DNA of 64,000 bases. Origin: an uncultured SAR116 cluster alpha proteobacterium (GTDB taxonomy: Bacteria > Pseudomonadota > Alphaproteobacteria > Puniceispirillales > Marisalimonadaceae). Shown piece after piece: positions 38,126-47,206 of this stretch (its first letter is position 1; each line of letters begins with the position of its first letter). The translations under genes and the position numbers were made by a program. Where the stretch lies: the NCBI GenBank assembly GCA_902619805.1, contig CACNGC010000004.1, positions 87,902 to 151,901 on the forward strand, given 5' to 3'. Below the pieces are notes generated by a model. It did no database searches. It was not told where the DNA came from and saw only the letters and a list, made by a program, of their open reading frames with translations.

Positions 38126-39134
38126 AATGTTTGGAACACCTGAATTTTGGTATAAAAAAAATATTATTTCAAAATTACAAATTATACTTCTTTATCCATT
38201 TTCTATTTTTTGGGTTTTAATTGATGATTTTAAAAGATACTTCTCAAAAACTTATAAATCCAAATTAAAGGTAGTTTGCGTAGGCAATCTAACTGTTGGA
38301 GGAACAGGCAAAACCCCTTTTTCCATTTACACTTACAAACTTTTAAAAAATTTAGGTTATAATCCAGTTTTTTTAACCAGAGGTTATGGTGGTTTAAAAA
38401 AAGGACCAATAGAAGTTAATAATTCACACCATTTTCAAGATGTTGGGGATGAATCAATATTATTGAGCAAAGTTGGTACCACAATTGTTTCTAGAAACAG
38501 ATCTTTAGGAGCTAAATTTATTGAAAAACATAAGGATAAATTCAACATAATAATAATGGATGATGGTTTACAAAATTATCAATTAAAACAAGATATAAAA
38601 TTTTTACTAGTTGATAAAAAACTCAAGCTAGGCAATGGTTATTGTTTGCCTGCGGGACCATTAAGGCAAACTGTTGAACGTGGTTTTAACGATATTGATA
38701 AAATAATACTAACAGGAGAGAACGACAAGAACGAAAAAGATTTATTTAAGTCTTTTAACATTCCAGTAATTAAATCAAATATTAAGACAATTAATCTACC
38801 AAAAATAAAAAAAGAAAAATTACTAGCTTTTTGTGGCCTAGCCAATCCTAATAAGTTTTTTGACACACTCAAAAAGAATGGATATAAGATTTCATCTACA
38901 AGAAAATTTCCTGATCACTATGCTTACAAAAATGATGATATTAATAAGTTAATATTTGATGCAAATGACCTAAACCTGAAGCTCATTACTACTGAAAAGG
39001 ATTATGTTAAAATTTCAGAAAATAAAGACCAAATACATTTTTTACCAATTGAATTGGAATTAGGTGTAAAAGATAAATTAAATTTTGAGTTATTTCTACA
39101 GGAAAAACTAAATGCCAGATCCCTTAAGTTTTAG
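38115..39134 (+). CDS. lpxK: Tetraacyldisaccharide 4'-kinase
   Basis: Phosphorylates the 4' position of the lipid A disaccharide. The 339-residue protein has an N-terminal membrane-anchoring helix and the P-loop VGNLTVGGTGKTP (near 55-67), then RGYGG, DDGLQNYQLKQDIKFLLVD and the late DHYAY. Overlaps waaA by 11 bases and the next acyltransferase by 23, so the three are probably translationally coupled. Confidence 0.95.
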   Translation: MLLKMFGTPEFWYKKNIISKLQIILLYPFSIFWVLIDDFKRYFSKTYKSKLKVVCVGNLTVGGTGKTPFSIYTYKLLKNLGYNPVFLTRGYGGLKKGPIEVNNSHHFQDVGDESILLSKVGTTIVSRNRSLGAKFIEKHKDKFNIIIMDDGLQNYQLKQDIKFLLVDKKLKLGNGYCLPAGPLRQTVERGFNDIDKIILTGENDKNEKDLFKSFNIPVIKSNIKTINLPKIKKEKLLAFCGLANPNKFFDTLKKNGYKISSTRKFPDHYAYKNDDINKLIFDANDLNLKLITTEKDYVKISENKDQIHFLPIELELGVKDKLNFELFLQEKLNARSLKF

Positions 39135-39999
39135 AATTAAAAAGAAATTTGATAGGTACGTTCATGATCCAATTGCAGCCACAATAGCTATTCCATTATT
39201 TTTAATACTTAAACTTTTACCATATAAATTTTCATCTTATTTGTGTGGAACATTAATGTATTTAATCGCTCCACTTACTTCTTATAACAAACGTGTAAAA
39301 AAACATATAAAAATTGTTTTCCCTAATAAGTCTAGAAAAGAGATAAATAGAATTACATCACAACATTGGTTTATGCTCGGACAAACAATTGGTGAAATGC
39401 CACATATTAATAATTTGATTAAATTAGGTAATTTGGAAACTGAAGGTTTAGAAAGAATTAAAAAAGGTCCTGCAATACTTGTTGGAGCACATATGGGTAA
39501 TTGGGAATTCCTTCTAAGAGTTGGAGATCTTGCAGGAAGACGAGCTGGGTATGTTTTTAGACCTATAAATAATTGGATATTAAATAAAATACAAATTTAC
39601 AGAAATAAAGATGCTAATGCTGACTTTTACAGAAAAGGTCGTCTTGCGGCTATAGGCATGGCAGGCAAACTTAAAAAAGGTGAAGTTGTTGGACTAACAG
39701 GAGATCAACTTTTAAGAGAAGGTATTATGGTTCCTTTTTTTGGAATTGAAACACCAACACCTCAGGCTGCTGCAGTTATGGCTATAAAATGGAATGTGCC
39801 AATTTATATGGTAAGGGTAGAGCGTTATAAGTATTTAAAATTCAAATTAAGTGTTGAGGATAAACTTAAGTTTTCAAAAAATTTAGATAGAGATAAAGCT
39901 ATATATGAAATTACTAGATTAATTTCTAAAAGAATTGAAGAATGGATTATAGATAAACCAGAACAATGGCTTTGGGCACACAGACGTTGGGGCAAATAG
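39112..39999 (+). CDS. LpxL/HtrB-family lipid A acyltransferase
   Basis: Late acyltransferase that adds a secondary acyl chain to lipid A. The 295-residue protein shows an N-terminal membrane helix (about 24-45) and the catalytic H-x4-E/D motif in VGAHMGNWEFLLR (near 125), then RPINNWILNKI and LTGDQLLREGIMVPFFG. The ATG at 39112 lies within lpxK. Whether it acts as LpxL or LpxM cannot be told from sequence alone. Confidence 0.9.
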   Translation: MPDPLSFRIKKKFDRYVHDPIAATIAIPLFLILKLLPYKFSSYLCGTLMYLIAPLTSYNKRVKKHIKIVFPNKSRKEINRITSQHWFMLGQTIGEMPHINNLIKLGNLETEGLERIKKGPAILVGAHMGNWEFLLRVGDLAGRRAGYVFRPINNWILNKIQIYRNKDANADFYRKGRLAAIGMAGKLKKGEVVGLTGDQLLREGIMVPFFGIETPTPQAAAVMAIKWNVPIYMVRVERYKYLKFKLSVEDKLKFSKNLDRDKAIYEITRLISKRIEEWIIDKPEQWLWAHRRWGK

Positions 40000-40108
40000 A
40001 GTGAGATTATTTTTGCTAATAGTGTAATTCTGCATACAAGGGGCGTGGCTAGATATTTATATTTAATGTGATAAACAGATGTGGTGTCATCTAAATGAAA
40101 ATTATGAA

Positions 40109-40222
40109 TTACACACCAAACCAGTTATCATATTCTAAGTAAATTACTGTAACTGCTATAATTACGTATGCACAAAGATACCATTTAAAGATATAAGAAT
40201 GTGGTTTAACGTCTTTTTTCAA
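40109..40222 (-). CDS. Putative 37-residue single-span membrane protein
   Basis: Short ORF starting with TTG at 40222, preceded by AGG at a normal distance, 17 bases after the stop of the 66-codon gene. The product begins MKKDVKPHSYIFKW, has one hydrophobic helix (about residues 10-29) and ends EYDNWFGV. No homologue is recognised. The topology echoes its two upstream neighbours, which is the main argument for it being real; a non-ATG start and small size make it uncertain. Confidence 0.35.
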   Translation of the reverse strand: MKKDVKPHSYIFKWYLCAYVIIAVTVIYLEYDNWFGV

Positions 40223-40239
40223 TTCTTTACCTATTGTTA

Positions 40240-40440
40240 CTAAAGTATATAGTTAAATCCCTTAAAAAAAAACCAAAAAATAGCAAAAATCACATGAAAA
40301 GCAAGAGATATGAAGATTGCTTTAAATAATTTATTATTTCCATCATCCCACCAACTAGTAAAAAGATAAATTAATTTTTTAAATTTATTTTCTCCATCAT
40401 TCCACCATTGGTCAAAATTACTTGTAATTTTTTTTGTCAT
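40240..40440 (-). CDS. Small membrane protein with a repeated WW-DG-NK motif
   Basis: 66-residue product with a soluble N-terminal half and one C-terminal helix (about residues 40-60, rich in Phe). The soluble half contains the same motif twice: QWWNDGENKFKKLIY (11-25) and SWWDDGNNKLFKAIF (29-43), a clear internal duplication. Its ATG follows the TGA of the upstream 43-codon gene by one base, which suggests translational coupling. I do not recognise the family. Confidence 0.55.
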   Translation of the reverse strand: MTKKITSNFDQWWNDGENKFKKLIYLFTSWWDDGNNKLFKAIFISLAFHVIFAIFWFFFKGFNYIL

Positions 40441-40441
40441 C

Positions 40442-40573
40442 TCATTTAACTATAAAATTGTATCCCATATTGGGATTAGTTAATATTGAAGGATATATAT
40501 AAAAAAAAATATAACCTTTTAACAAAATAAAAAAAATTGCCACAAATAGAAATAACTTTAGTTCTTTTCTCAT
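40442..40573 (-). CDS. Putative 43-residue single-span membrane protein
   Basis: ORF with ATG at 40573 and TGA at 40442-40444, ending one base before the ATG of the 66-codon gene. Product begins MRKELKLFLFVAIFFILL, has a single very hydrophobic helix (about residues 7-27) with a basic N-terminus (inside), and ends with a polar tail TNPNMGYNFIVK. Too short for standard gene callers. No family recognised. Confidence 0.45.
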   Translation of the reverse strand: MRKELKLFLFVAIFFILLKGYIFFYIYPSILTNPNMGYNFIVK

Positions 40574-40611
40574 AATAAAATTTACCACATTTAATTTTTA
40601 TATTAAATATT

Positions 40612-40680
40612 TTATATTTTTAATTTAACTTCATTTAAATGTGATTTTGAATACATTAAAGATTTATAATAGGTTTTCAT
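40612..40680 (-). CDS. Putative 22-residue peptide ORF with a strong ribosome binding site
   Basis: ATG at 40680 preceded at normal spacing by AGGGAGAG, one of the best ribosome binding sites in the window, then 22 codons beginning MKTYYKSLMYSKSH, basic and tyrosine-rich. It is 38 bases upstream of the 43-codon ORF. It may be a true micropeptide, a leader peptide, or chance. The 110 bases between xseA and this ORF also hold TTGCAT...ATGCAA (40764-40788), a weak hairpin. Confidence 0.3.
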   Translation of the reverse strand: MKTYYKSLMYSKSHLNEVKLKI

Positions 40681-40791
40681 TTGGCTCTCCCTAAAAGCAA
40701 ACATAAAATACGTTTCTAATAAAACATTTAGTTTAACTGAATCACATTAATGGTTTGCTCCAATTGCATCTAGTATAAGTAAATGCAAAAC

Positions 40792-42129
40792 TTATTTATC
40801 TAATTTCGCTGATCTAATTTCATCTGAAAACTTAATTTTCACATTAGCATTTTTGGAAGCTTCACTGCTACGTTTAATTGGTTTACCTTTATTGTTCATT
40901 ACAAGAGCAAACCCTCTTTCAAGAACTCTATTAAAGCTTGAAGCCTCGAGTAGCTGCTCTAAATAATTTAATTTTGTTTCTTTACTATTGATTATGTTTT
41001 CGAGAAAATTTTTAAATTTGGTCTCAAGAAGTTGTTGTTTTGAAAATAAATTACTTATCAAGATTTTGGGGGGCAATAAACATTGTACATATTGAGTAAT
41101 TTTGTTTTTTTTCTCTACAAAAATATCTTTAAATAAATTTTCAAAATCTTTGTATATGAAGTCTAACTTTTGAGTTTTATTCTCAAAAATTTGTTCTGGC
41201 TTACCTAACAACTTGATAAGGTAGTTAATACGATCTTTATTACCATATAACTTAATATTGAAGGATGACTTGATCCTTAAATTTAATTGGTCAATTCTTG
41301 ATATTAATTCATCTCTTACTGGAACTGCTTTTTCTGCAGCTGCTGTTGGCGTTGGAGCTCTTAAGTCAGATACAAAATCAATCAGTGTTGTATCTGTTTC
41401 ATGACCTACAGCAGAAATTACTGGTATAGAACTTTTATATACTGATCTAACTACAATCTCTTCATTAAATGACCATAAATTTTCTAAGCTACCACCACCT
41501 CTAGCAACTATAAGCAAATCTGGCTTCTTAATACTTGTATCATCTGTTAATTGATTAAATTTATCAATTGCATTTGAAATCTGGCGTGCAGAATCTTCAC
41601 CTTGGACAGCAACTGGCCACAAATAAACATGAGAAGGAAATCGATCAGATAATCTGTGAAGGATATCTTTTATTACCGCGCCTGATGGACTGGTAATAAC
41701 ACCTATGATTTTTGGAAGATAAGGTATTGGCTTTTTAATTTCTTGATCAAACAATCCTTCTTTAAGAAGTTTTTTTCTTCTTTCTTCAAGCATTTTTAGA
41801 AGCGCACCTTCTCCTGCCACTTCCATAGTTTCTACAATAATTTGATATTTAGATTGCCCTGCAAAAGTAGTTACCTTCCCAGTGCAAATTACTTCCATAC
41901 CCTCTTCTGGCTTTATTGATAACTTTGGTAAAGTATATTTCCAAATTATTGCAGCAATTGTACCATCTGCGTCTTTTAGGGTAAAATAAACATGTCCTGA
42001 CCCTGGGAATGAAGGGCGAGAAATTTCACCCCTAATACGAACATAGCTAAAGTTTGTTTCAACTAATTTTTTAATTACATGTGAAAATTCACTTACAGAA
42101 TACACAGGATTATTTGTGTTAGTAATCAT
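40792..42129 (-). CDS. xseA: Exodeoxyribonuclease VII large subunit
   Basis: Nuclease subunit that degrades single-stranded DNA bidirectionally. The 445-residue protein has the N-terminal OB-fold (VRIRGEISRPSFPGSGHVYF), the catalytic domain with GVITSPSGAVIKDI (near 140) and ARGGGSLENLWSFNEE (near 210), SAVGHETDTTLIDFVSDLRAPTPTAAAE, then a coiled-coil C-terminal part and the closing VLERGFALV. The small subunit gene xseB is not adjacent; none of the tiny downstream ORFs resembles it. Confidence 0.95.
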   Translation of the reverse strand: MITNTNNPVYSVSEFSHVIKKLVETNFSYVRIRGEISRPSFPGSGHVYFTLKDADGTIAAIIWKYTLPKLSIKPEEGMEVICTGKVTTFAGQSKYQIIVETMEVAGEGALLKMLEERRKKLLKEGLFDQEIKKPIPYLPKIIGVITSPSGAVIKDILHRLSDRFPSHVYLWPVAVQGEDSARQISNAIDKFNQLTDDTSIKKPDLLIVARGGGSLENLWSFNEEIVVRSVYKSSIPVISAVGHETDTTLIDFVSDLRAPTPTAAAEKAVPVRDELISRIDQLNLRIKSSFNIKLYGNKDRINYLIKLLGKPEQIFENKTQKLDFIYKDFENLFKDIFVEKKNKITQYVQCLLPPKILISNLFSKQQLLETKFKNFLENIINSKETKLNYLEQLLEASSFNRVLERGFALVMNNKGKPIKRSSEASKNANVKIKFSDEIRSAKLDK

Positions 42130-42214
42130 AGGATTGCATAAAAATTTCTATTTATCATGCATTAATAGTATGGCATATTTTATAAAATCTAAAGCCTTTT
42201 GGAGTAATTAATTA

Positions 42215-43489
42215 ATGAATATTTTAGTAGTAGGTGGAGGTGGTAGAGAACATGCTATTGCTGCAACTTTGTCAAAATCGCCTTTAACAACAAAACTTAT
42301 TGTTGCTCCAGGTAATCCTGGGATTGAAACATTTGCTGAATGCTATCCAATAGCCGCTGAAGATATACTTGGGCAATGCAAGTTAGCAAAAGATATTAAA
42401 GCAGATATTGTTTTTATAGGTCCTGAAACACCTTTGGTCCTAGGTTTAAAAGATGAATTGTCAAAATTAGGAATTAATGCGTTTGGACCTTCAAAAAAAG
42501 CAGCTCAATTAGAGGGTTCAAAAACTTTTTCTAGAAATTTTTGTAAAAGACATAATATTCCACAACCAGAATTTAAATATTGTACAGATATAGATACTGC
42601 AAAAAAGCAAATTGAGCTTTTAAATGGATATTGCGTTGTTAAAGCTGATGGCCTTGCCGCTGGCAAAGGCGTTGTTGTATGTGACACAGTGGATCAAGCA
42701 ACAATTGCATCTAGAGAAATGTTAGAAAAAAATAAATTTGGTGATGCGGGAAAGTCAATTTTAATAGAAGAAAGAATAAATGGCATCGAAGCAAGTGTTT
42801 TTGCAGTTTCAGATGGAAATAATGCGGTTTTAATTGGAACGGCTCAAGATCACAAAAGGGCCTATGATAATGACGAGGGACCAAATACTGGTGGCATGGG
42901 AGCTATTTCTCCTGCTCCTGCATTAAATCAAAATTTAAATAAAGAAATATTTGATAATATTATTTCACCTACAATTAATGGGATGAAATTAGAAGGATAT
43001 CCTTATGAGGGGATTTTATATGCTGGAGTAATGATTACAAAAAAAGGACCCAAAGTAATTGAATTTAATTGCAGATTTGGAGATCCTGAAACTCAGGTTG
43101 TGCTTCCTCGTTTAAATACAGACTTAGTAAGTATTATTCAAAAAACAATTAAGAAAAGTCTTAAGAATATGACTGTTGATTTAATTCCCCAAAACGCAAT
43201 TACTGTCGTAATTGCAAGTAAGGGGTATCCTGGTGAATTTGAAAAAGGAGTTTTACTACCATCACTTAAAAATTTTAATGACAGAAATGAAATATCTGTA
43301 TTCCATTCAGGCACTTCTAAAGATAAAAATGAAAACCTTATTTCAAATGGAGGAAGAGTTTTATCAATAACATCTATTGGAGCTAATGTTAAAGATTGCA
43401 GGCAAAAAGCATATGATGTTGTAGAAGCTATAAACTGGGAACAAGGTTTTTATAGAAAAGATATTGGTAAACTCCAAAAATTATCTTAA
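42215..43489 (+). CDS. purD: Phosphoribosylamine--glycine ligase
   Basis: ATP-grasp enzyme of de novo purine synthesis joining glycine to phosphoribosylamine. 424 residues: N-terminal VVGGGGREHAIAATL, VKADGLAAGKGVVVC (near 142), EDNEGPNTGGMGA-like YDNDEGPNTGGMGAISP (near 222) and VIEFNCRFGDPETQVVLPRL (near 283). It overlaps the 3' end of the convergent tadA by 9 bases. Confidence 0.97.
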   Translation: MNILVVGGGGREHAIAATLSKSPLTTKLIVAPGNPGIETFAECYPIAAEDILGQCKLAKDIKADIVFIGPETPLVLGLKDELSKLGINAFGPSKKAAQLEGSKTFSRNFCKRHNIPQPEFKYCTDIDTAKKQIELLNGYCVVKADGLAAGKGVVVCDTVDQATIASREMLEKNKFGDAGKSILIEERINGIEASVFAVSDGNNAVLIGTAQDHKRAYDNDEGPNTGGMGAISPAPALNQNLNKEIFDNIISPTINGMKLEGYPYEGILYAGVMITKKGPKVIEFNCRFGDPETQVVLPRLNTDLVSIIQKTIKKSLKNMTVDLIPQNAITVVIASKGYPGEFEKGVLLPSLKNFNDRNEISVFHSGTSKDKNENLISNGGRVLSITSIGANVKDCRQKAYDVVEAINWEQGFYRKDIGKLQKLS

Positions 43490-43933
43490 TTCTTTAAAAA
43501 ATTCTTTTATTAATTTTTCTGACTTCTTTGCAGAAAATCCTGAATAAACTTCTAATTTGGCTTTATATCTACAATTTGAAAACATTCTAACTACATTATC
43601 AATAGCTCCACCCTTTTTATCTTCTGCGCCATAATATATACGCCTTATTCTTGTTTGCTTAATAATACTTGCACACATTATGCAAGGTTCTAACGTAACC
43701 CAAATATCATAATTATTTAAATATCTGTTTCCTGTGATTTTAAGAGCTTTTTCTATTACTAGTTTTTCTGCGTGGCTTGTTGCATCATTTCTAGTTTCTA
43801 CTAAATTATGTGCTTTAGCTATCACATTACCATTTTTATCAACTATTATAGCACCAACAGGAACTTCTTGTTTTTCTCTCGCTTTAATAGCTTCATTTAT
43901 TGCTAATTCCATATAATCAATTTTATAAATCAA
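43481..43933 (-). CDS. tadA: tRNA-specific adenosine deaminase
   Basis: Converts the wobble adenosine of tRNA-Arg(ACG) to inosine. The 150-residue protein has the cytidine-deaminase-fold zinc site: TSHAEKLVIEKA (HAE, near 54) and TLEPCIMCASII (PCxxC, near 83-88). Start context MIYKIDYMELAINEA; an internal ATG at MELAINEA is also possible. The stop overlaps the purD end. Confidence 0.93.
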   Translation of the reverse strand: MIYKIDYMELAINEAIKAREKQEVPVGAIIVDKNGNVIAKAHNLVETRNDATSHAEKLVIEKALKITGNRYLNNYDIWVTLEPCIMCASIIKQTRIRRIYYGAEDKKGGAIDNVVRMFSNCRYKAKLEVYSGFSAKKSEKLIKEFFKELR

Positions 43934-43994
43934 ATTCTTTTTCCTTATTGTAAGTAATGTTGCTAATACTTATTAAAACCTATAATACAGAACT

Positions 43995-44810
43995 ATGAAA
44001 ATAGCTCGCAAAAAAAATAATCCAAAACTATATAAAAACCTGAACCCAGAAATTAAATCATCTTATACAAAGACCAATAGGATAGCGAAGGTCATTGCAA
44101 GATCAGGTTTATGTTCTAGAAGAGAAGCTGAACGTTTAATTATAAGCGGTAATGTAAAAGTTAATGACAAAATATTGTTAGAATGCGGAGTAAATGTAAC
44201 TTCAAATGATCAAATTGAAGTAAATAATCAGCCTTTACCTTCAAAAGTTGCAACTAAGTTATGGCTTTTCAATAAACAAAGAGGATATTTAGTAACAAAT
44301 AATGATCCAGAGGGCAGGCCTACGATTTTTGATCAATTAAAGGAAAAACTAAATACTAGGTTTATATCTGTTGGTCGTCTAGATATGGATTCAGAAGGTT
44401 TGTTATTGCTTACTAATGACGGTGATTTAGCAAGAAAACTTGAATTACCATCGACAGGGTGGCTTCGAAAATACAGAGTTAGAGTACATGGATATGTAAT
44501 TAAAAAAGATCTAGAGTTGCTTAAAAATGGGGTCACTGTAGATGGCATTAGATATGGTAAAATAGAGGCTAAATTAGATAAACAACAAGGCAGCAATGCA
44601 TGGCTCACCTTGGGTATAAGAGAGGGAAAAAACAGAGAAGTTAGAAAAGTTATGAGCCATCTTGGATATAATGTTAATCGTTTAATTAGAATATCCTTTG
44701 GGCCATTTCAAATTAAAAATCTATCCTCTGGAGAGATAGAAGAAGTAAAAAGCAAAATACTTAAAGATCAATTAGGGTTTTCAAAGCCAAAGAATAAAAA
44801 TAGAAAATAG
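43995..44810 (+). CDS. 23S rRNA pseudouridine synthase, RluB/RsuA family
   Basis: Isomerises uridine to pseudouridine in ribosomal RNA. The 271-residue protein has a basic N-terminal extension, an S4 RNA-binding domain (RIAKVIARSGLCSRREAERL, about 30-49) and the catalytic domain with the nucleophile Asp in GRLDMDSEGLLLLTNDGDLA (near 120), plus REGKNREVRKVMSHLG (near 210). RluB is the most likely assignment by length and neighbour rsmD, as in many alphaproteobacteria. Confidence 0.9.
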   Translation: MKIARKKNNPKLYKNLNPEIKSSYTKTNRIAKVIARSGLCSRREAERLIISGNVKVNDKILLECGVNVTSNDQIEVNNQPLPSKVATKLWLFNKQRGYLVTNNDPEGRPTIFDQLKEKLNTRFISVGRLDMDSEGLLLLTNDGDLARKLELPSTGWLRKYRVRVHGYVIKKDLELLKNGVTVDGIRYGKIEAKLDKQQGSNAWLTLGIREGKNREVRKVMSHLGYNVNRLIRISFGPFQIKNLSSGEIEEVKSKILKDQLGFSKPKNKNRK

Positions 44811-44832
44811 TTTTAAAATTTAAGATTGTGTT

Positions 44833-45414
44833 ATGAGAATAATAGGTGGTAAATATAAAGGATTAAAGCTTCTACCACCAGATGACGCCAAAATTAGACC
44901 TACATCTGATAGATTAAAAGAAGCTCTTTTTTCAATTATTAACTCAAATAGATATCAAATAAATATTGATAATTGTAACGTTCTTGATATTTGTAGCGGA
45001 ACTGGATCCTTAGGAATTGAATCCTTTTCTAGGGGAGCTAATGCAGTATATTTTGTGGATAAAGACCATAAATCAATAAATTTAATTTATAAAAATATTT
45101 CAAAATTAAAGATTGATATTAAATTTGAAAATAAAATTAAAATTATTAAAGATGAGGCAACAAAAGCACTTAAAAATATAAATGAAGTTTTCCAAATAGT
45201 TTTAATAGATCCGCCATACAATTCAAATATAACAGAAAAATGTTTATTTAATTTGAAGAAACAAAATTTAATAAATCAAGATAGTTATATTTTTACTGAG
45301 AGTAGTAAAACAGAAGACTTCAATCATGATGGTTATGAGATTTTGGATATAAAAATTTTTGGAAACTCTAAATTAACTATCTTAAGATTATTTAATTCAA
45401 GTTCTATTAAATAA
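44833..45414 (+). CDS. rsmD: 16S rRNA (guanine966-N2)-methyltransferase
   Basis: SAM-dependent methyltransferase acting on G966 of 16S rRNA. The 193-residue product has the N-terminal MRIIGGKYKGLKLLPP and RPTSDRLKEALFSII blocks, the SAM loop LDICSGTGSLGIESFSRGA (near 50) and the catalytic DPPYN motif (near 130). Its 3' end overlaps the convergent mutL by 18 bases. Confidence 0.93.
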   Translation: MRIIGGKYKGLKLLPPDDAKIRPTSDRLKEALFSIINSNRYQINIDNCNVLDICSGTGSLGIESFSRGANAVYFVDKDHKSINLIYKNISKLKIDIKFENKIKIIKDEATKALKNINEVFQIVLIDPPYNSNITEKCLFNLKKQNLINQDSYIFTESSKTEDFNHDGYEILDIKIFGNSKLTILRLFNSSSIK

Positions 45415-47193
45415 TTTCTCAATATCCTTCAGTGATATACTAATAGATGTAGGCCTTCCATGATTACATTGTCCAGAATTTGGTGTTTTTTCCATTTCTC
45501 TAAGTAACTGGTTCATTTCAGATGCGTTTAGGTTACGACCTGATCTTACTGATCTATGACACGCAATATTACCTAATATAAGATCAATTTTAGCAAGATA
45601 GGATGATGGAAGTCCCAATTCTGACAAATCATCTCCTAAATCAATAATGATTTGTTTAATATCAGCATCTCCCAACAAAGCAGGAATTTCTCTTACAACA
45701 ACCGCACCCTCCCCAAAAAGTTCTATAACAAAACCTATGTCTTCTAACAATTCAATATTTTCTTTAATAATTTCTAATGGAACTGGCTCAAGATTTATAA
45801 CTTCTGGGAGTAACAAAATTTGTCTTTCTATTGATTTATTCTGTCTTGCAAATTTCATTTTTTCTAATGTTAATCTTTCATGAGCAGCATGTTGATCAAT
45901 TATCACAATACCATTGGAATTTTGAGATATAATATAATTTTTATTAAATTGTCCTAATGCTGCACCCAAGGGAAAGCTCATATTATCTATAGTCTGTATT
46001 GAGTTATTTTCAAAGTCATCTTGTTTTAAAGCTTTTTTTAAAGGTTTAACTTCAATATTACTAAAAATTGATTGTTTTTTGTTTTGATTGTCATTAGACC
46101 CATAATCTTTATAAAGGTCCACTCTTTCATTCAAAGTAAATTTTCCAATCGCTTTTTTAGAAATATCACTTGTCGTTTGAAAAAAATTAGAATTAAACTC
46201 TTTGCTTATTGACCCTACTAATAAACTTCTAACTAAAGCACTATCTTGAAATCTCACTTCCGTTTTTCCAGGGTGAACATTGACGTCAATAAAATCAGTT
46301 GGCACGTCAACAAATAAACAAAAAATTGGAAACCTTCCCTTTGGAAGAGTGTCTCTATAAGCTGATCTTATTGCGCCCGATAGGTTTCTATCTTGAATAG
46401 ATCTTCCATTTATAAATAAGTGTTGTTGACTATAGTTTGATTTATTTAAAGTTGGAAGACCAATTAAACCATGTAATTTTAAAAATTTTGTATTTGTTAT
46501 TTGCTTTGAATTTTCAATTTTTATTGCTTCATTAGCAAAACTTGTCCCCATTAAGTTTCTAATCCTATTTACATATGATGCATCTGCTTCATTTTCAGGT
46601 TTAATGTTCAACAATTCACGACCATCAGCTCTAAAACTAAAGCCAACAAGTGGATTTACCAAAGCCATCTTTAGGACAATCTGATGACAATAGCTTTTTT
46701 CAACTTGAGCAGATTTTAAAAATTTCAACCTAGCAGGAGTAGCAAAAAAAAGTTTTTTTATGGATATCTTTGAACCTATTTCAAGTGTGGAAGGATAAAC
46801 CTCGTTAAAGTCCCCTGCAAAAACATCTAAACACCAAGCTTGATTTGAATCAATATATTTTGACTGTAGATTTAATTCACTAACAGCAGCAATTGAAGGA
46901 AGTGCTTCCCCTCTAAAACCTAAGTATTCTATCTTATTAAGAGTGTTGTCAGGCAATTTTGATGTTGCATGCCTTTCAATGGCTAAGGGAATATAGTCTC
47001 TCTGAATTCCAATACCATTGTCAGATACTGAAATTAGATTTTTTCCGCCATTTTCTAAAATAATATCTATTTGGGTAGCGTTTGCATCTAAAGAATTTTC
47101 AATTAATTCTTTTAGAGCAGATGCGGGCCTTTCTACAACTTCACCAGCTGCTATTTGATTAATAAGATTTTGTGGAAGCCTTCTAATTTCCAT
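45397..47193 (-). CDS. mutL: DNA mismatch repair protein MutL
   Basis: GHKL ATPase that couples MutS recognition to strand incision. The 598-residue protein has ELIENSLDANAT (near 30), DNGIGI, LGFRGEALPSIAAVS (near 93) and NVHPGKTEVRF (near 300). The C-terminal domain carries DQHAAHERLTLE (near 430), matching the DQHA-x2-E-x4-E metal site, so this MutL should nick DNA itself, as expected for bacteria without MutH. The start follows the BamF-like gene stop by 13 bases on the same strand in reverse order (mutL is downstream). Confidence 0.96.
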   Translation of the reverse strand: MEIRRLPQNLINQIAAGEVVERPASALKELIENSLDANATQIDIILENGGKNLISVSDNGIGIQRDYIPLAIERHATSKLPDNTLNKIEYLGFRGEALPSIAAVSELNLQSKYIDSNQAWCLDVFAGDFNEVYPSTLEIGSKISIKKLFFATPARLKFLKSAQVEKSYCHQIVLKMALVNPLVGFSFRADGRELLNIKPENEADASYVNRIRNLMGTSFANEAIKIENSKQITNTKFLKLHGLIGLPTLNKSNYSQQHLFINGRSIQDRNLSGAIRSAYRDTLPKGRFPIFCLFVDVPTDFIDVNVHPGKTEVRFQDSALVRSLLVGSISKEFNSNFFQTTSDISKKAIGKFTLNERVDLYKDYGSNDNQNKKQSIFSNIEVKPLKKALKQDDFENNSIQTIDNMSFPLGAALGQFNKNYIISQNSNGIVIIDQHAAHERLTLEKMKFARQNKSIERQILLLPEVINLEPVPLEIIKENIELLEDIGFVIELFGEGAVVVREIPALLGDADIKQIIIDLGDDLSELGLPSSYLAKIDLILGNIACHRSVRSGRNLNASEMNQLLREMEKTPNSGQCNHGRPTSISISLKDIEKLFNRT

Positions 47194-47206
47194 ATATTTA
47201 ACCTAA

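Noticed and set aside
40038..40050. Short GC-rich patch (AAGGGGCGTGGCT) in otherwise AT-rich DNA after the LpxL-type gene
   Set aside because: Looked for a tRNA, small RNA or terminator around it; no cloverleaf, no stem with T run. Too short to call.
40738..40780. 13-codon ORF starting MQLEQ upstream of the 22-codon ORF
   Set aside because: Too short, no independent support; likely chance.
40764..40788. TTGCAT...ATGCAA inverted repeat 3 bases after the xseA gene as a terminator
   Set aside because: Six-base AT-rich arms, 13-base loop and no T run; not convincing as an intrinsic terminator.
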